Of a stretch of DNA of 9,633 nt, positions 1 through 6,906 are shown piece after piece. The stretch comes from Deltaproteobacteria bacterium (lineage in GTDB: Bacteria; Desulfobacterota; Syntrophia; Syntrophales; UBA2185): positions 1 through 9,633 of the forward strand of contig JAPLJQ010000226.1 in NCBI GenBank assembly GCA_026388495.1, read 5' to 3'. The translations under genes and the position numbers were made by a program. Every line of letters begins with the position of its first letter. Position 1 is the stretch's first letter. The notes beneath the pieces are model-generated. The model made no database searches. It was not told where the DNA came from and saw only the letters and a program-made list of their open reading frames with translations.

Positions 1-336
1 AATGATTTCATCCTCGATTTCACTGTTCTTGTTCTCGATGGTTTCTTTTTCTTTCAGGATTGACTGGTATTCTTTGTTCGTTTTTACCTCATTCAGCCGA
101 TCCCCGGTTTTTTTCCAGCTTTCAAGCCCCCTTTTCAGCTTCTCTTCTTTCTCTTTGTGGTGTTTCTGTATTTCATCTACTTTTTTTCTCTCCGCTTCCA
201 GACCTGCGACGGAGTTACTGAATTCCTCATCCAATCTGGCGATTTTCTCAGGAAGTTCCTTTTTTTTCAGATTTATCCTGGCCAATGTCAGATCCAGTCT
301 TTGCAACTCAATTAAAAATGATAACTGCTCTTTCAA
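1..336 (-). CDS. COG1579-type coiled-coil / C4 zinc-ribbon protein, N-terminal part
   Basis: This gene is partial and leaves the window at its left edge after 112 codons. The translation opens with KEQLSFLIELQRLDL, the typical start of the COG1579 (DUF164) family. A long charged heptad-rich coiled coil follows, and then RLNEVKTNKEYQSILKE, matching the family hallmark in which the helix turns just before 'NKEY'. Family members form a long helical hairpin and end in a CxxC...CxxC zinc ribbon, which lies outside the window. They have been linked to nucleic-acid or partner-protein binding (for example HP0958/FlgZ and chlamydial CdsZ), but no single function applies to the whole family. I chose the TTG at 336-334 because AAAGG lies 9 nt upstream and no in-frame ATG or GTG gives a better start. 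The gene sits behind a strong terminator, so it needs its own promoter or read-through. A weak TTGTGA/TTTAAA pair lies just upstream. The family call is fairly secure and the function is unknown. Confidence 0.8.
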   Translation of the reverse strand, partial: MKEQLSFLIELQRLDLTLARINLKKKELPEKIARLDEEFSNSVAGLEAERKKVDEIQKHHKEKEEKLKRGLESWKKTGDRLNEVKTNKEYQSILKEKETIENKNSEIEDEII

Positions 337-380
337 ATATCTACACCTTTCATTTAAAAGAATTCACCTGAGCAGATCAC

Positions 381-414
381 AAAAAAAAATGCACCAACCG
401 GAGGTGCATTTTTT
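381..414. terminator. Bidirectional rho-independent terminator
   Basis: A run of A (381-389) leads into the stem ATGCACC (389-395), a 7-nt loop, the complement GGTGCAT (403-409) and a run of T (409-414). Because the stem is flanked by A on one side and T on the other, it works as a terminator in both directions. For leftward transcripts the U tract is nine residues long. It lies about 125 bp past the tRNA and just before the COG1579 gene, so it probably ends the dnaG-rpoD-tRNA transcript. Confidence 0.85.
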
Positions 415-537
415 CTGAGGGAAGCTCGTTCTTCCGTAATTACATGTAAACAGGCTTGATGTTTTATCGCCATAACGCATGAGAAACATTCAAGTCACTC
501 CTCTTTCCATCACAATATATCGCCTCCTGATGATATG

Positions 538-613
538 TGGTGGGCCCACCTGGGCTCGAACCAGGGACCTACCGGTTATGAGCCGGTGGCTCTACCAATT
601 GAGCTATGGGCCC
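538..613 (-). tRNA. tRNA with CAU anticodon, probably tRNA-Ile2 (alternatively elongator tRNA-Met)
   Basis: The minus strand folds into a complete 76-nt cloverleaf with encoded CCA: acceptor GGGCCCA/TGGGCCC, D stem GCTC/GAGC, anticodon stem ACCGG/CCGGT with loop CTCATAA, variable loop AGGTC, T stem CCTGG/CCAGG with TTCGAGC, and discriminator A. The anticodon CAU is at 580-578. It is not an initiator: base 1 pairs with base 72, and the three G:C pairs typical of the initiator anticodon stem are absent. C4:G69 and C5:G68 match the acceptor determinants known for the lysidine synthetase TilS in E. coli tRNA-Ile2, whereas elongator tRNA-Met has other pairs there. I therefore favour the isoleucine tRNA that reads AUA after C34 is modified to lysidine. 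The tRNA call is firm and the Ile/Met choice is inference. It lies directly downstream of rpoD. Confidence 0.95.
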
Positions 614-661
614 CCTCACGAACTGACCCTTTCTGAAGGGCACATACATTAGCTTTTAATT

Positions 662-688
662 ACTATACTCATTCACAATTCTTGTCAA
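662..688 (-). promoter_or_regulatory. Candidate sigma-70 promoter for the tRNA
   Basis: On the minus strand a perfect TTGACA (688-683) begins 3 nt after the rpoD stop codon. TATAGT (667-662) follows after a 15-bp spacer, which is shorter than the optimum. Transcription would start near 655, about 40 nt before the tRNA 5' end. The leader contains a small CCCTT/AAGGG hairpin. The location is convincing; the spacing lowers confidence. Confidence 0.5.
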
Positions 689-691
689 TAT

Positions 692-2440
692 TTATTTCAC
701 CAGAGGCTTGAAGACCCTTCGCCTCGACGGATTTCTCAGTTTCCTCACCGTGTTCGCCTCTACCTGTCTGGTTCGTTCCCTGTTGATATCCAGATCCTTC
801 GAACTTTCCGTTGAATAATCCATTCTTTCACTGATACCAAAACGCATCCGGAGGACCTTCTCTTCTCTCGGCGTCAGGGTGGATAATATCTTCCTGGTCT
901 GCTCCGCAAGATTCATACTGATCGTCGCTTCCGAAGGGGACATGATTTTCTTATCCACAATGAAATCACCGAGGTGACTATCTTCCTCCTCGCCGATCGG
1001 CGTCTCCAGGGAAATGGGCTCTTTGGCAATCTTCAGGACTTTCCTTACCTTTTCCAGGGGATATTCCATCTTGTTGGCAATTTCTTCCGGATTGGGCTCC
1101 CTGCCCAGTTCCTGTACCAGATAGCGGGATGTCCGGATCAGTTTATTGATGGTTTCAATCATGTGCACGGGAATCCTTATGGTCCTCGCCTGATCTGCTA
1201 TTGCCCTGGTTATGGCCTGCCGGATCCACCAGGTGGCATACGTAGAGAACTTATACCCCCGCTGGTATTCAAATTTATCAACAGCCTTCATTAATCCGAT
1301 GTTTCCTTCCTGGATCAGATCCAGAAACTGCAACCCTCTGCTCGTATATTTCTTGGCGATACTGACGACCAGCCTCAAATTGGCTTCCACCAGTTTTCTC
1401 TTTGCCTTTTCGGCCTTTCTTTCCCCTTTCCCGATTGTAATAACCACTTTCTTAAGAGCAGCATGGGGAAGTACTGTTTCTTGCGTCATATTTGCAATAT
1501 TCTTTTTTGCTTCCCTGACAGCGGTTTCACATGCTTTGAGCTTGGCAACGGAAACCCCCAACTCCTTGGCAATCACCTTTTCTTTTTTGGGCCACTTTTT
1601 CATACGTGCCCAGGCATCTTCCATTTCCTTCAGGGCCAAACCTGTCTCCTCTTTGCAGCGACGGATTTCCCTCTCCGCTTTTTCTCCTTCGGCGACATAG
1701 TCCTTCAGCCTTGCAACTATTTTCTCGATCTGTCTCTTGCTGAACTTGATTTTTCTGCAAAGCTGAATGATGCTTTTTGCATTCTTCGCCAATTCCATCC
1801 TGATGGCATTTTTCTGAGTCTGATCAATCTTTTTTGCCTTGAGCTTCAGCTTGAGGACATCATTTTTCTTTTCCAGGGCGGTGATCTTGTCAATCAGCTT
1901 TAACACCCTCTCACGATGCATGTCTTCTTCAACGAAACCTTCCTCATCCTCAAGATTTGCCACGATACTCTTGATGCGGAACTCGCCACTCCTGAGTTTG
2001 ATACCGATATCCACAACACTCTTGACAGAAACCGCGACCCCAAAGATGGAGTCCATGACTTCCTTTTCCCCCTCTTCGATTATTTTCGCGATTTCAACTT
2101 CGCCTTCCCGGCTCAGCAACGAAACAAGGCCCATCTCGCGCAGATACATCTTGACAGGGTCACCCGTTTTCCCCACTGTAGTCATGAGGTCAAGAATGTC
2201 TTCTTCCTTTGTACCGATCCTTTCATCCGTTACTTTCTTAACAACAAGTTTTTCACCCTTGTCCGTATCTATTATATCGATATTCTTTTCACCAAAGAGC
2301 ATGATGATATCATCGATCTGATCAGAAGATACGATGTCGGACGGCAGCAGATCATTCACATCCTCGTACGTCAGAAAACCCTTTGATTCACCAAGCGATA
2401 TCAACTTTTTAAATTCATCGGATTCTATTTCTTTTCCCAT
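692..2440 (-). CDS. rpoD: RNA polymerase primary sigma factor RpoD (sigma-70)
   Basis: RpoD binds core RNA polymerase and directs it to the -10 and -35 elements of housekeeping promoters. The 582-residue protein has the full primary-sigma layout: region 1.1 (about 8-60), region 1.2 with GDPVKMYLREMG (93-104), and a long charged non-conserved region (about 130-345). Region 2 follows with VEANLRLVVSIAKKY, GLQFLDLIQEGNIGLMKAVDKF and YKFSTYATWWIRQAI (351-410), then region 3 (about 424-500) and region 4 (about 510-575). ATG at 2440 has GGGGAG 8 nt upstream. It lies 52 bp after dnaG, the classic dnaG-rpoD pairing. The odd point is region 4.2. Where family members read Y-TLEEVGKD, this reads Y-STESSKD, one residue shorter, and RERIRQIEAKALRKLRH becomes RERTRQVEANTVRKLRN. 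The residues corresponding to the E. coli -35 contacts (RE..RQ) are kept. Identity is certain; whether region 4.2 is intact biologically is open. Confidence 0.97.
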   Translation of the reverse strand: MGKEIESDEFKKLISLGESKGFLTYEDVNDLLPSDIVSSDQIDDIIMLFGEKNIDIIDTDKGEKLVVKKVTDERIGTKEEDILDLMTTVGKTGDPVKMYLREMGLVSLLSREGEVEIAKIIEEGEKEVMDSIFGVAVSVKSVVDIGIKLRSGEFRIKSIVANLEDEEGFVEEDMHRERVLKLIDKITALEKKNDVLKLKLKAKKIDQTQKNAIRMELAKNAKSIIQLCRKIKFSKRQIEKIVARLKDYVAEGEKAEREIRRCKEETGLALKEMEDAWARMKKWPKKEKVIAKELGVSVAKLKACETAVREAKKNIANMTQETVLPHAALKKVVITIGKGERKAEKAKRKLVEANLRLVVSIAKKYTSRGLQFLDLIQEGNIGLMKAVDKFEYQRGYKFSTYATWWIRQAITRAIADQARTIRIPVHMIETINKLIRTSRYLVQELGREPNPEEIANKMEYPLEKVRKVLKIAKEPISLETPIGEEEDSHLGDFIVDKKIMSPSEATISMNLAEQTRKILSTLTPREEKVLRMRFGISERMDYSTESSKDLDINRERTRQVEANTVRKLRNPSRRRVFKPLVK

Positions 2441-2492
2441 ATCGGTTTCTCCCCGGTGTTGTTATCTAATAAAGCGTGTCTTCTTAATCCGT

Positions 2493-4277
2493 TTAAGATG
2501 ATAACGCCTCTTTTTCCCTCCGCAATCTCTGTATTTCTGACATAAGGCTATTACACAATTCGTGATCACCCATTTCCTGGGCCTTAGCAAGCTTCACTCT
2601 CAAAACCTTATGTTTCTCCCCGTATCCTTTCCGCTTTATTTGCCTGATTGTATCAGCGAGGATACGTTCAGCCATCTTTTCATCAAATGGAACCTCATCA
2701 ACCATTTTTTTCAGCAGTTTTTCTCTGATCATCCCGTTTCCCAGACGGTCGATGAGCATTGAGGAATCAAAACCGCCTGACCCCACCCTGTCGAAGGATT
2801 CCCTCAAAACCTCTGCAAATTTCCCTAAATCGGCATTCGCCAGATAATGGAGAATATCGGCATGAACAATTCCCGGAATCATGCCGGGATATTCAAGCAT
2901 GATATGAATAAGACTCAACTCCACCTGATCAATGTCTATATCCGGTTCTCTTGACGCAGATGCCGCCTTTCCCGTAGACCCCTTTAATGTACGATTGACT
3001 TCTTTTGCTAAAAGTTCCTGATTTAAGCCTACCTTCTCCGACACCCTTTTGATAAACAGGTCTCTCTCACTTTCATTGCCAATATGAATAATAAAAGAGA
3101 CCGCTTCTCTCAGAGCATCTCGCTTTTCCTCATGGGTACCGACCTTCCCAATCACCATTTCTATATAATAGTCAACCATGGATTGGGCGTCGGTGACGAC
3201 CTTCTCAAAGGGCTCCTTCCCGAATGTCCTGACATATTGATCAGGATCATAGCCATCAGGGAGCACGACGACCTTCGCATGGACGTTCCCGGCCAGGAAC
3301 AACCCGAGACTCCGCGCAAGGGCCCTCTTCCCCGCTTCATCGGGATCAAATACGGCAATGACCTGTCCCGTATACCGTCGGATCAGATCGACATGCTCTT
3401 TTGTCAGGGCTGTTCCGAGGGTAGCCACAACATTGGTCACCCCGGCATTCCAGAGTGACAGGAGGTCAAAATATCCTTCAACCAGGATCGCATAGCCTTT
3501 TTGACGGATATCTTCTTTGGTCCGGTTCAGCCCATAGAGGCATCTCCCCTTGACATATACCGGGGATTCGGGAGAATTCAGATATTTCGGTTCTCCATCC
3601 CCCATGACCCGTCCGCCGAAGGCGATGACATGCCCACCGATATCTTCGATGGCAAACATTAATCTTCCCCGGAAGCGGTCGTAAAAGGCATCTTTTTCGT
3701 TCGTTTTTGGAACGATCAGACCCGCCTGTTCGGCAAGTCTTAAAGGAACCTTTCCCTTTTCAAAAAAATCCCTGAGATGTCTCCAGCCGTCCGGGGCACA
3801 TCCGAGACGAAATTCCCTGACGATGGATTCCGGAATTCCTCTCCTTTCGACATATTCCCTTGCCTCCTTGCCCGCCGGGGAAAACAGATTTTTGGAAAAA
3901 TACTGCGCCGCCATCTGATTAACACGGTTGATCTGTTCTTTGAGGCTGGATCGCTCCTTCTCTTCACGGGTCATGACCCCCTCCGGGATGACGATCCCCG
4001 TTTTACTTGCAAGATATCGGACTGCTTCAGGAAAAGACTGATGGTTAACCTTCATCAAAAAAGAAATGGCATTCCCTCCCTCACCGCATCCAAAGCAGTA
4101 GAATATCTGTTTGTCACGGTTTACTGTAAAAGAAGGGGTTTTTTCCTTGTGAAAAGGGCAAAGCCCTACAAAATTTCTCCCTGTTTTTTTTAGGGTTATA
4201 TATTCTGAAATCAGATCAACAATATCAGCCCTGTCTTTTATTTCTTCAACTTTGCTTCCGGGAATGCGACCCTTCAA
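2493..4277 (-). CDS. dnaG: DNA primase DnaG
   Basis: DnaG makes the RNA primers for leading- and lagging-strand DNA synthesis at the replication fork, working with the replicative helicase DnaB. All three domains are visible in 594 residues. The N-terminal CHC2 zinc-binding domain has C40, H43, C61 and C64 (CPFH ... CFGC). The RNA-polymerase core includes the conserved basin (RFRGRLMFAIEDIGGHVIAFGGR, roughly 201-223) and the TOPRIM motifs VEGYFD (E267) and DPDEAG (D311, D313), with D344/D346 as further acidic residues. The C-terminal helicase-interacting region runs from about 450 to 594. The start is TTG at 4277-4275, with GGAGG 6 nt upstream; no ATG serves better. It is flanked by yqeY (59 bp upstream) and rpoD (52 bp downstream), the arrangement of macromolecular-synthesis operons, although rpsU is not present here. 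Nothing looks damaged. Confidence 0.98.
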   Translation of the reverse strand: MKGRIPGSKVEEIKDRADIVDLISEYITLKKTGRNFVGLCPFHKEKTPSFTVNRDKQIFYCFGCGEGGNAISFLMKVNHQSFPEAVRYLASKTGIVIPEGVMTREEKERSSLKEQINRVNQMAAQYFSKNLFSPAGKEAREYVERRGIPESIVREFRLGCAPDGWRHLRDFFEKGKVPLRLAEQAGLIVPKTNEKDAFYDRFRGRLMFAIEDIGGHVIAFGGRVMGDGEPKYLNSPESPVYVKGRCLYGLNRTKEDIRQKGYAILVEGYFDLLSLWNAGVTNVVATLGTALTKEHVDLIRRYTGQVIAVFDPDEAGKRALARSLGLFLAGNVHAKVVVLPDGYDPDQYVRTFGKEPFEKVVTDAQSMVDYYIEMVIGKVGTHEEKRDALREAVSFIIHIGNESERDLFIKRVSEKVGLNQELLAKEVNRTLKGSTGKAASASREPDIDIDQVELSLIHIMLEYPGMIPGIVHADILHYLANADLGKFAEVLRESFDRVGSGGFDSSMLIDRLGNGMIREKLLKKMVDEVPFDEKMAERILADTIRQIKRKGYGEKHKVLRVKLAKAQEMGDHELCNSLMSEIQRLRREKEALSS

Positions 4278-4336
4278 TATTTTCCTCCCCGTGTTGACAG
4301 GAATGAAGCATGATGTTCGACTAAACTAACAGATTC

Positions 4337-4783
4337 TCAGGCGGACAATCTTGCCTTGACTTTATCTCCCACAAGTTTTCCGTCCGCTCTTCCCGTCAAT
4401 TTGGGCATCAGAACCTTCATGACCTTACCCATATCCTTTATGCTGACGGCGCCGACTTCCCTAACAGCGTTTTCTATTTCTTTTGCAATGTCCTCTTCCG
4501 ACATCTGTTCAGGCATGAACGACTGGATGATTCCGAGTTCTCCCTCTTCCTTTTCCACCAGGTCCATTCTTCGGCCCTGCCTGAATTGTTCGATGGAATC
4601 TCTTCTCTGTTTGACCATGGCCGATAACAGTTGCAGGCATTCATCGTCATTCAAAGGCCTTTTCAAATCTATTTCCCTGTTATGCAGGCCTGTCTTGATC
4701 AGACGGACTACCGACAGGCGCAATTTATCTTTCCCTTTGGCTGCCAGAACCATTTCCGTATTGATTTTATCGTAGAGTCCCAT
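4337..4783 (-). CDS. yqeY: GatB/YqeY domain protein
   Basis: This is a 148-residue YqeY-family protein. The domain resembles the tail of GatB, the amidotransferase subunit that makes Gln-tRNA and Asn-tRNA, but free-standing YqeY has no firmly established reaction. Family hallmarks are KDKLRLSVVRLIKTGLHNREID in the N-terminal helical half, the central AMVKQRRDSIEQFRQGRRMDLV, LGIIQSFMPEQMSEEDI, and the C-terminal DMGKVMKVLMPKLTGRADGKLV. I chose ATG at 4783 because it gives the usual family length and N-terminus (MGLYDKI). The reading frame also extends 8 codons upstream to a TTG at 4807 that overlaps the HIT stop codon, which is possible but less likely. AAGAGG lies about 11 nt before the ATG, a rather long spacing. 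Close spacing to the HIT gene and to dnaG suggests co-transcription. Confidence 0.93.
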   Translation of the reverse strand: MGLYDKINTEMVLAAKGKDKLRLSVVRLIKTGLHNREIDLKRPLNDDECLQLLSAMVKQRRDSIEQFRQGRRMDLVEKEEGELGIIQSFMPEQMSEEDIAKEIENAVREVGAVSIKDMGKVMKVLMPKLTGRADGKLVGDKVKARLSA

Positions 4784-4803
4784 AATGCCGTCATCCTCTT
4801 TTT

Positions 4804-5148
4804 TCAAGCCAATTCATCCTTCAATTTCTTTCCACCCAGAACATGAATGTGAAGGTGAAAAATCACCTGTCCCCCTTCCTCATTGCAGTTTATCACAACG
4901 CGAAAGCCTTTCTTCGCAATACCCTTGATCATTGCGATCTCCTGCGCGGCTTTTGTCAGCAGATTCATGATAGGAGCCGTATCGGTATCGACATCTAAAA
5001 GGGTTGAAATGTGCTGTTTTGGAATGACGATCACATGAACGGGAGCCATGGGATGGATATCATCAAAGGCCAGGACGTTGTCGTCTTCGTAAACCTTGCG
5101 GCTCGGAATCCTGCCCTCTGCGATTTTACAAAATATACAATCTTCCAT
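4804..5148 (-). CDS. HIT-family (HinT-like) purine nucleotide hydrolase
   Basis: This is a 114-residue histidine-triad protein of the HinT branch. HinT enzymes are small cytosolic dimers that hydrolyse nucleoside phosphoramidates and aminoacyl-adenylates; the natural substrate is usually unknown. The catalytic HxHxH motif is HLHIH at 98-102, followed by VLGG, with H100 the expected nucleophile by analogy with human HINT1. The N-terminal CIFCKIAEGRIPS, FDDIHPMAPVHVIVIPKQH and RVVINCNEEGGQ blocks are all typical. C4 and C7 could form half of the zinc site seen in some members. Length and ends fit the family. ATG at 5148 follows GGGAGGG by 7 nt. The stop codon is 20 bp from the chosen yqeY start, so the gene probably leads the HIT-yqeY-dnaG-rpoD unit. 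Confidence 0.95.
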   Translation of the reverse strand: MEDCIFCKIAEGRIPSRKVYEDDNVLAFDDIHPMAPVHVIVIPKQHISTLLDVDTDTAPIMNLLTKAAQEIAMIKGIAKKGFRVVINCNEEGGQVIFHLHIHVLGGKKLKDELA

Positions 5149-5230
5149 GATATCGCCCTCCCCTAAATAAATATCTAAACCTTCAAAACATTCATCTTCA
5201 CTGTCATCGTTATGAAAATAAAACCTTTAT

Positions 5231-5303
5231 TGTCATTCCGGACCTGATCCGGAATCCAGTATTATCAAAGGCTTCATGGATTCCCGCCTTCGCGGGAATG
5301 ACA
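5231..5303. repeat. Palindromic intergenic repeat (GTCATTCC/GGAATGAC type)
   Basis: This is a 73-bp element with perfect 9-bp terminal inverted repeats, TGTCATTCC (5231-5239) and GGAATGACA (5295-5303). Two hairpins are nested inside: ATTCCGG/CCGGAAT (5235-5241 and 5249-5255) and ATTCCCGC/GCGGGAAT (5280-5287 and 5292-5299, loop CTTC). A further pair is GGAATCCA/TGGATTCC (5251-5258 and 5277-5284). The element can therefore fold as a cruciform or as two stem-loops. Repeats with these core words are common between genes in many proteobacterial genomes and behave like non-autonomous mobile palindromes. It lies between hisA and the HIT gene. Confidence 0.8.
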
Positions 5304-5311
5304 GGGTGTGG

Positions 5312-5363
5312 GGATTCCTGCCGGAGCCTGCCCTCGAAAGTACTTGTCGGGGGCAGGAATGAC
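5312..5363. repeat. Second palindromic repeat unit with a long hairpin
   Basis: This is a diverged companion of the preceding element. ATTCCTGCC (5314-5322) is the inverted complement of GGCAGGAAT (5352-5360), and the unit ends with the same GGAATGAC word. Nested within it, 5327-5337 and 5347-5357 form an 11-bp stem with one G:U pair around a 9-nt loop (AAGTACTTG). Lying 33 bp beyond the hisA stop codon, it could slow or end leftward his transcription, but it lacks a U tract and so is not a standard rho-independent terminator. Confidence 0.65.
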
Positions 5364-5395
5364 TTTCGTACTGATTTCAGCCGAAATTCCAGGTC

Positions 5396-6142
5396 TCATA
5401 TCCTCTTTTGTGGTTGAACCTTATTAGCCCTGCTTATGGCATCCGGCAACGATATGGCGCCCGTGTAAAGCGCTTTTCCGATAATCACACCGGTTACCCC
5501 GGACGTTTCGATATCAAGGAGTTTTTCAATGTCTGATATACCTGAAACGCCTCCCGATGCAATCACGGGGACATCGACAGCTTCCGCGAGAGACTTTGTG
5601 GCTTCAACATTAACCCCCGTTTCCATTCCATCCCTCACGATATCCGTATATACGATAGCGGCAAGACCATGTCCCTCATAACTCTTTGCCGTCTCCGCCG
5701 CTGATACCGATGTCTGTTCCGTCCACCCCTGAACTGCTATCTTGCCATTATTTGCATCAATGCCGAGAATGATTCTCCCTCTGAACATCCTGCAAGCATC
5801 TGCAACAAAGTTCCTGTCCTTCAGGGCCATCGTGCCGAGAATAACCCACTGAACACCCATCTCAAGATAGGCCTCGATGGTTTTCATTTCCCTGATGCCC
5901 CCACCCACCTGGACTGGTGCGTCGGCGGCAGTCACAATGCTCCGGATGACCTCCCTGTTTCGGGGAACACCGGCAAGCGATCCATCAAGATCTACAACGT
6001 GAATGCGCTCCGCCCCCTGTTCCCGCCAGCTTCTGGCAACCTCAGCGGGCTTTTCCGAATACACCGTTACCCGTTTGAAATTTCCCTGAAGAAGACGAAC
6101 GCACAAGCCATCTTTTAAATCGATAGCAGGTATGATGACCAT
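5396..6142 (-). CDS. hisA: HisA, ProFAR isomerase (histidine biosynthesis)
   Basis: HisA opens the sugar ring of ProFAR by an Amadori rearrangement to give PRFAR, the fourth step of histidine synthesis, in the cytosol. The 248-residue sequence is a complete (beta-alpha)8 barrel. D8 in IIPAIDLKDG and D129 in LGIDANNGKIAVQGW are the expected catalytic acid/base pair. QVGGGIR (78-84) and IASGGVS (194-200) form phosphate-binding loops, and YTDIVRDG (165-172) is diagnostic of HisA. HisF, the closest relative, reads differently at these points. The start is ATG at 6142, 9 bp after the lipoprotein gene, so translation of the two is probably coupled. hisF often follows hisA but is missing; the downstream space holds palindromic repeats instead. 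Length and ends are normal. Confidence 0.97.
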   Translation of the reverse strand: MVIIPAIDLKDGLCVRLLQGNFKRVTVYSEKPAEVARSWREQGAERIHVVDLDGSLAGVPRNREVIRSIVTAADAPVQVGGGIREMKTIEAYLEMGVQWVILGTMALKDRNFVADACRMFRGRIILGIDANNGKIAVQGWTEQTSVSAAETAKSYEGHGLAAIVYTDIVRDGMETGVNVEATKSLAEAVDVPVIASGGVSGISDIEKLLDIETSGVTGVIIGKALYTGAISLPDAISRANKVQPQKRI

Positions 6143-6150
6143 GATAACCT

Positions 6151-6906
6151 TTATTTAAAACCGGGGAAGTTTTCCAGGAGTGCATCGATTCCCTCGGTCG
6201 CCAGTTCTGTTGCCGTTACCCACTGTCCCCGGCCTTTGAAGAAAGACGTGACTTGAAGAATATTTTCCATCAGTGTTTTTTGAGTTTTATCAAAAATTCC
6301 CTTCCAGACGATAACCCCATCGCTTACTCTTACGAGGTGAATTTCAAAAGCGACTGATGCGGGTTTCTCGGCAGAGTAGGGGTATCCCTTTCTCTCCCTG
6401 TAGCGATGGACATAACCGACGATAATGCCTTCCGCTTCCAGTTCATTGCCAACCTTCTTTAAAATCTCCGGCAGCGACGCCTTCAGAGACTCCGCAGAAA
6501 CCCGATCAAAGACAGCGCCGCATCGGTCCGGGGGAATGACTTGAATGCTTTTTTGAGACTTAAGCCGCTCAAAAAAGATATCCTCTATACCCTTTTCCAC
6601 ATCCTGCGGCATTTTCTCGGTTCTGAGGATTGATCCGCACAGAGGACAACGAACAGCCTTCGTGGAATCGTCTTCAGGACTTATCCGCTGAAAGGGAACA
6701 ACGGCAATGCGATTAAACGAAACCTTCCCGTCCTTCTGCAGGTCCGTGGCAACGCCTTCTTTATAATGGCAGCTGGAAAAAACCGGCAGAAGTAGACACA
6801 GAAAAAAAATCAGGGATTTCTTTCGGATATTGCCACCTCCATAATGTGTTATTAACCGGTGATTACAGACTTCCCTTTGTGGATAAGACACCCTCGATAC
6901 GGTCAT
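6151..6906 (-). CDS. Predicted lipoprotein of unknown function inside the his cluster
   Basis: I do not recognise a named family. The reading frame is 251 codons from its first ATG (6906), but that start overlaps hisB by 44 bp and puts an unlikely 30-residue head before the signal peptide. The likelier start is residue 27 (ATC at 6828), giving 225 residues that begin IRKKSLIFFL. Seen in the protein are a lysine/arginine-then-hydrophobic stretch (28-45) ending in FSSC, with C46 as probable lipidated cysteine; IAVVPFQ (67-73), a strand typical of LpoB/CsgG-like periplasmic domains; a CPLCG pair (C87, C90) like half a zinc ribbon; C129; and a conserved-looking WKGIFDKTQKTL (201-212). It would be anchored in the outer or inner membrane facing the periplasm. 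A role in histidine synthesis is not suggested by the sequence; the operon position may only reflect co-transcription. Gene call firm, start uncertain, function unknown. Confidence 0.8.
   Translation of the reverse strand: MTVSRVSYPQREVCNHRLITHYGGGNIRKKSLIFFLCLLLPVFSSCHYKEGVATDLQKDGKVSFNRIAVVPFQRISPEDDSTKAVRCPLCGSILRTEKMPQDVEKGIEDIFFERLKSQKSIQVIPPDRCGAVFDRVSAESLKASLPEILKKVGNELEAEGIIVGYVHRYRERKGYPYSAEKPASVAFEIHLVRVSDGVIVWKGIFDKTQKTLMENILQVTSFFKGRGQWVTATELATEGIDALLENFPGFK
6826..6840 (-). promoter_or_regulatory. Strong ribosome-binding site in front of an ATC codon
   Basis: GGAGG occupies 6840-6836 on the minus strand and is followed after 7 nt by ATC (6828-6826), exactly where a start codon should be. 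From there the frame reads IRKKSLIFFL, a normal lipoprotein signal peptide. No ATG, GTG or TTG is in frame at a suitable distance. Either ATC is a rare real start, or an ATG has been changed by one base. Confidence 0.6.

Noticed and set aside
2..418. Plus-strand 138-codon open frame
   Set aside because: Rich in Ser, Phe and Leu in the way expected opposite a Lys/Glu-rich coiled coil; the minus strand gives a recognisable COG1579 start.
538..613. Initiator tRNA-fMet
   Set aside because: Base 1 pairs with base 72, and the anticodon stem lacks the three consecutive G:C pairs of initiators.
1212..2386. Several plus-strand open frames opposite rpoD
   Set aside because: Antisense to an unambiguous rpoD coding region, with no family features and no ribosome-binding sites noted.
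5327..5357. 11-bp hairpin as a rho-independent terminator for the his transcript
   Set aside because: The stem is strong but no run of U follows on either strand; better described as part of the palindromic repeat.
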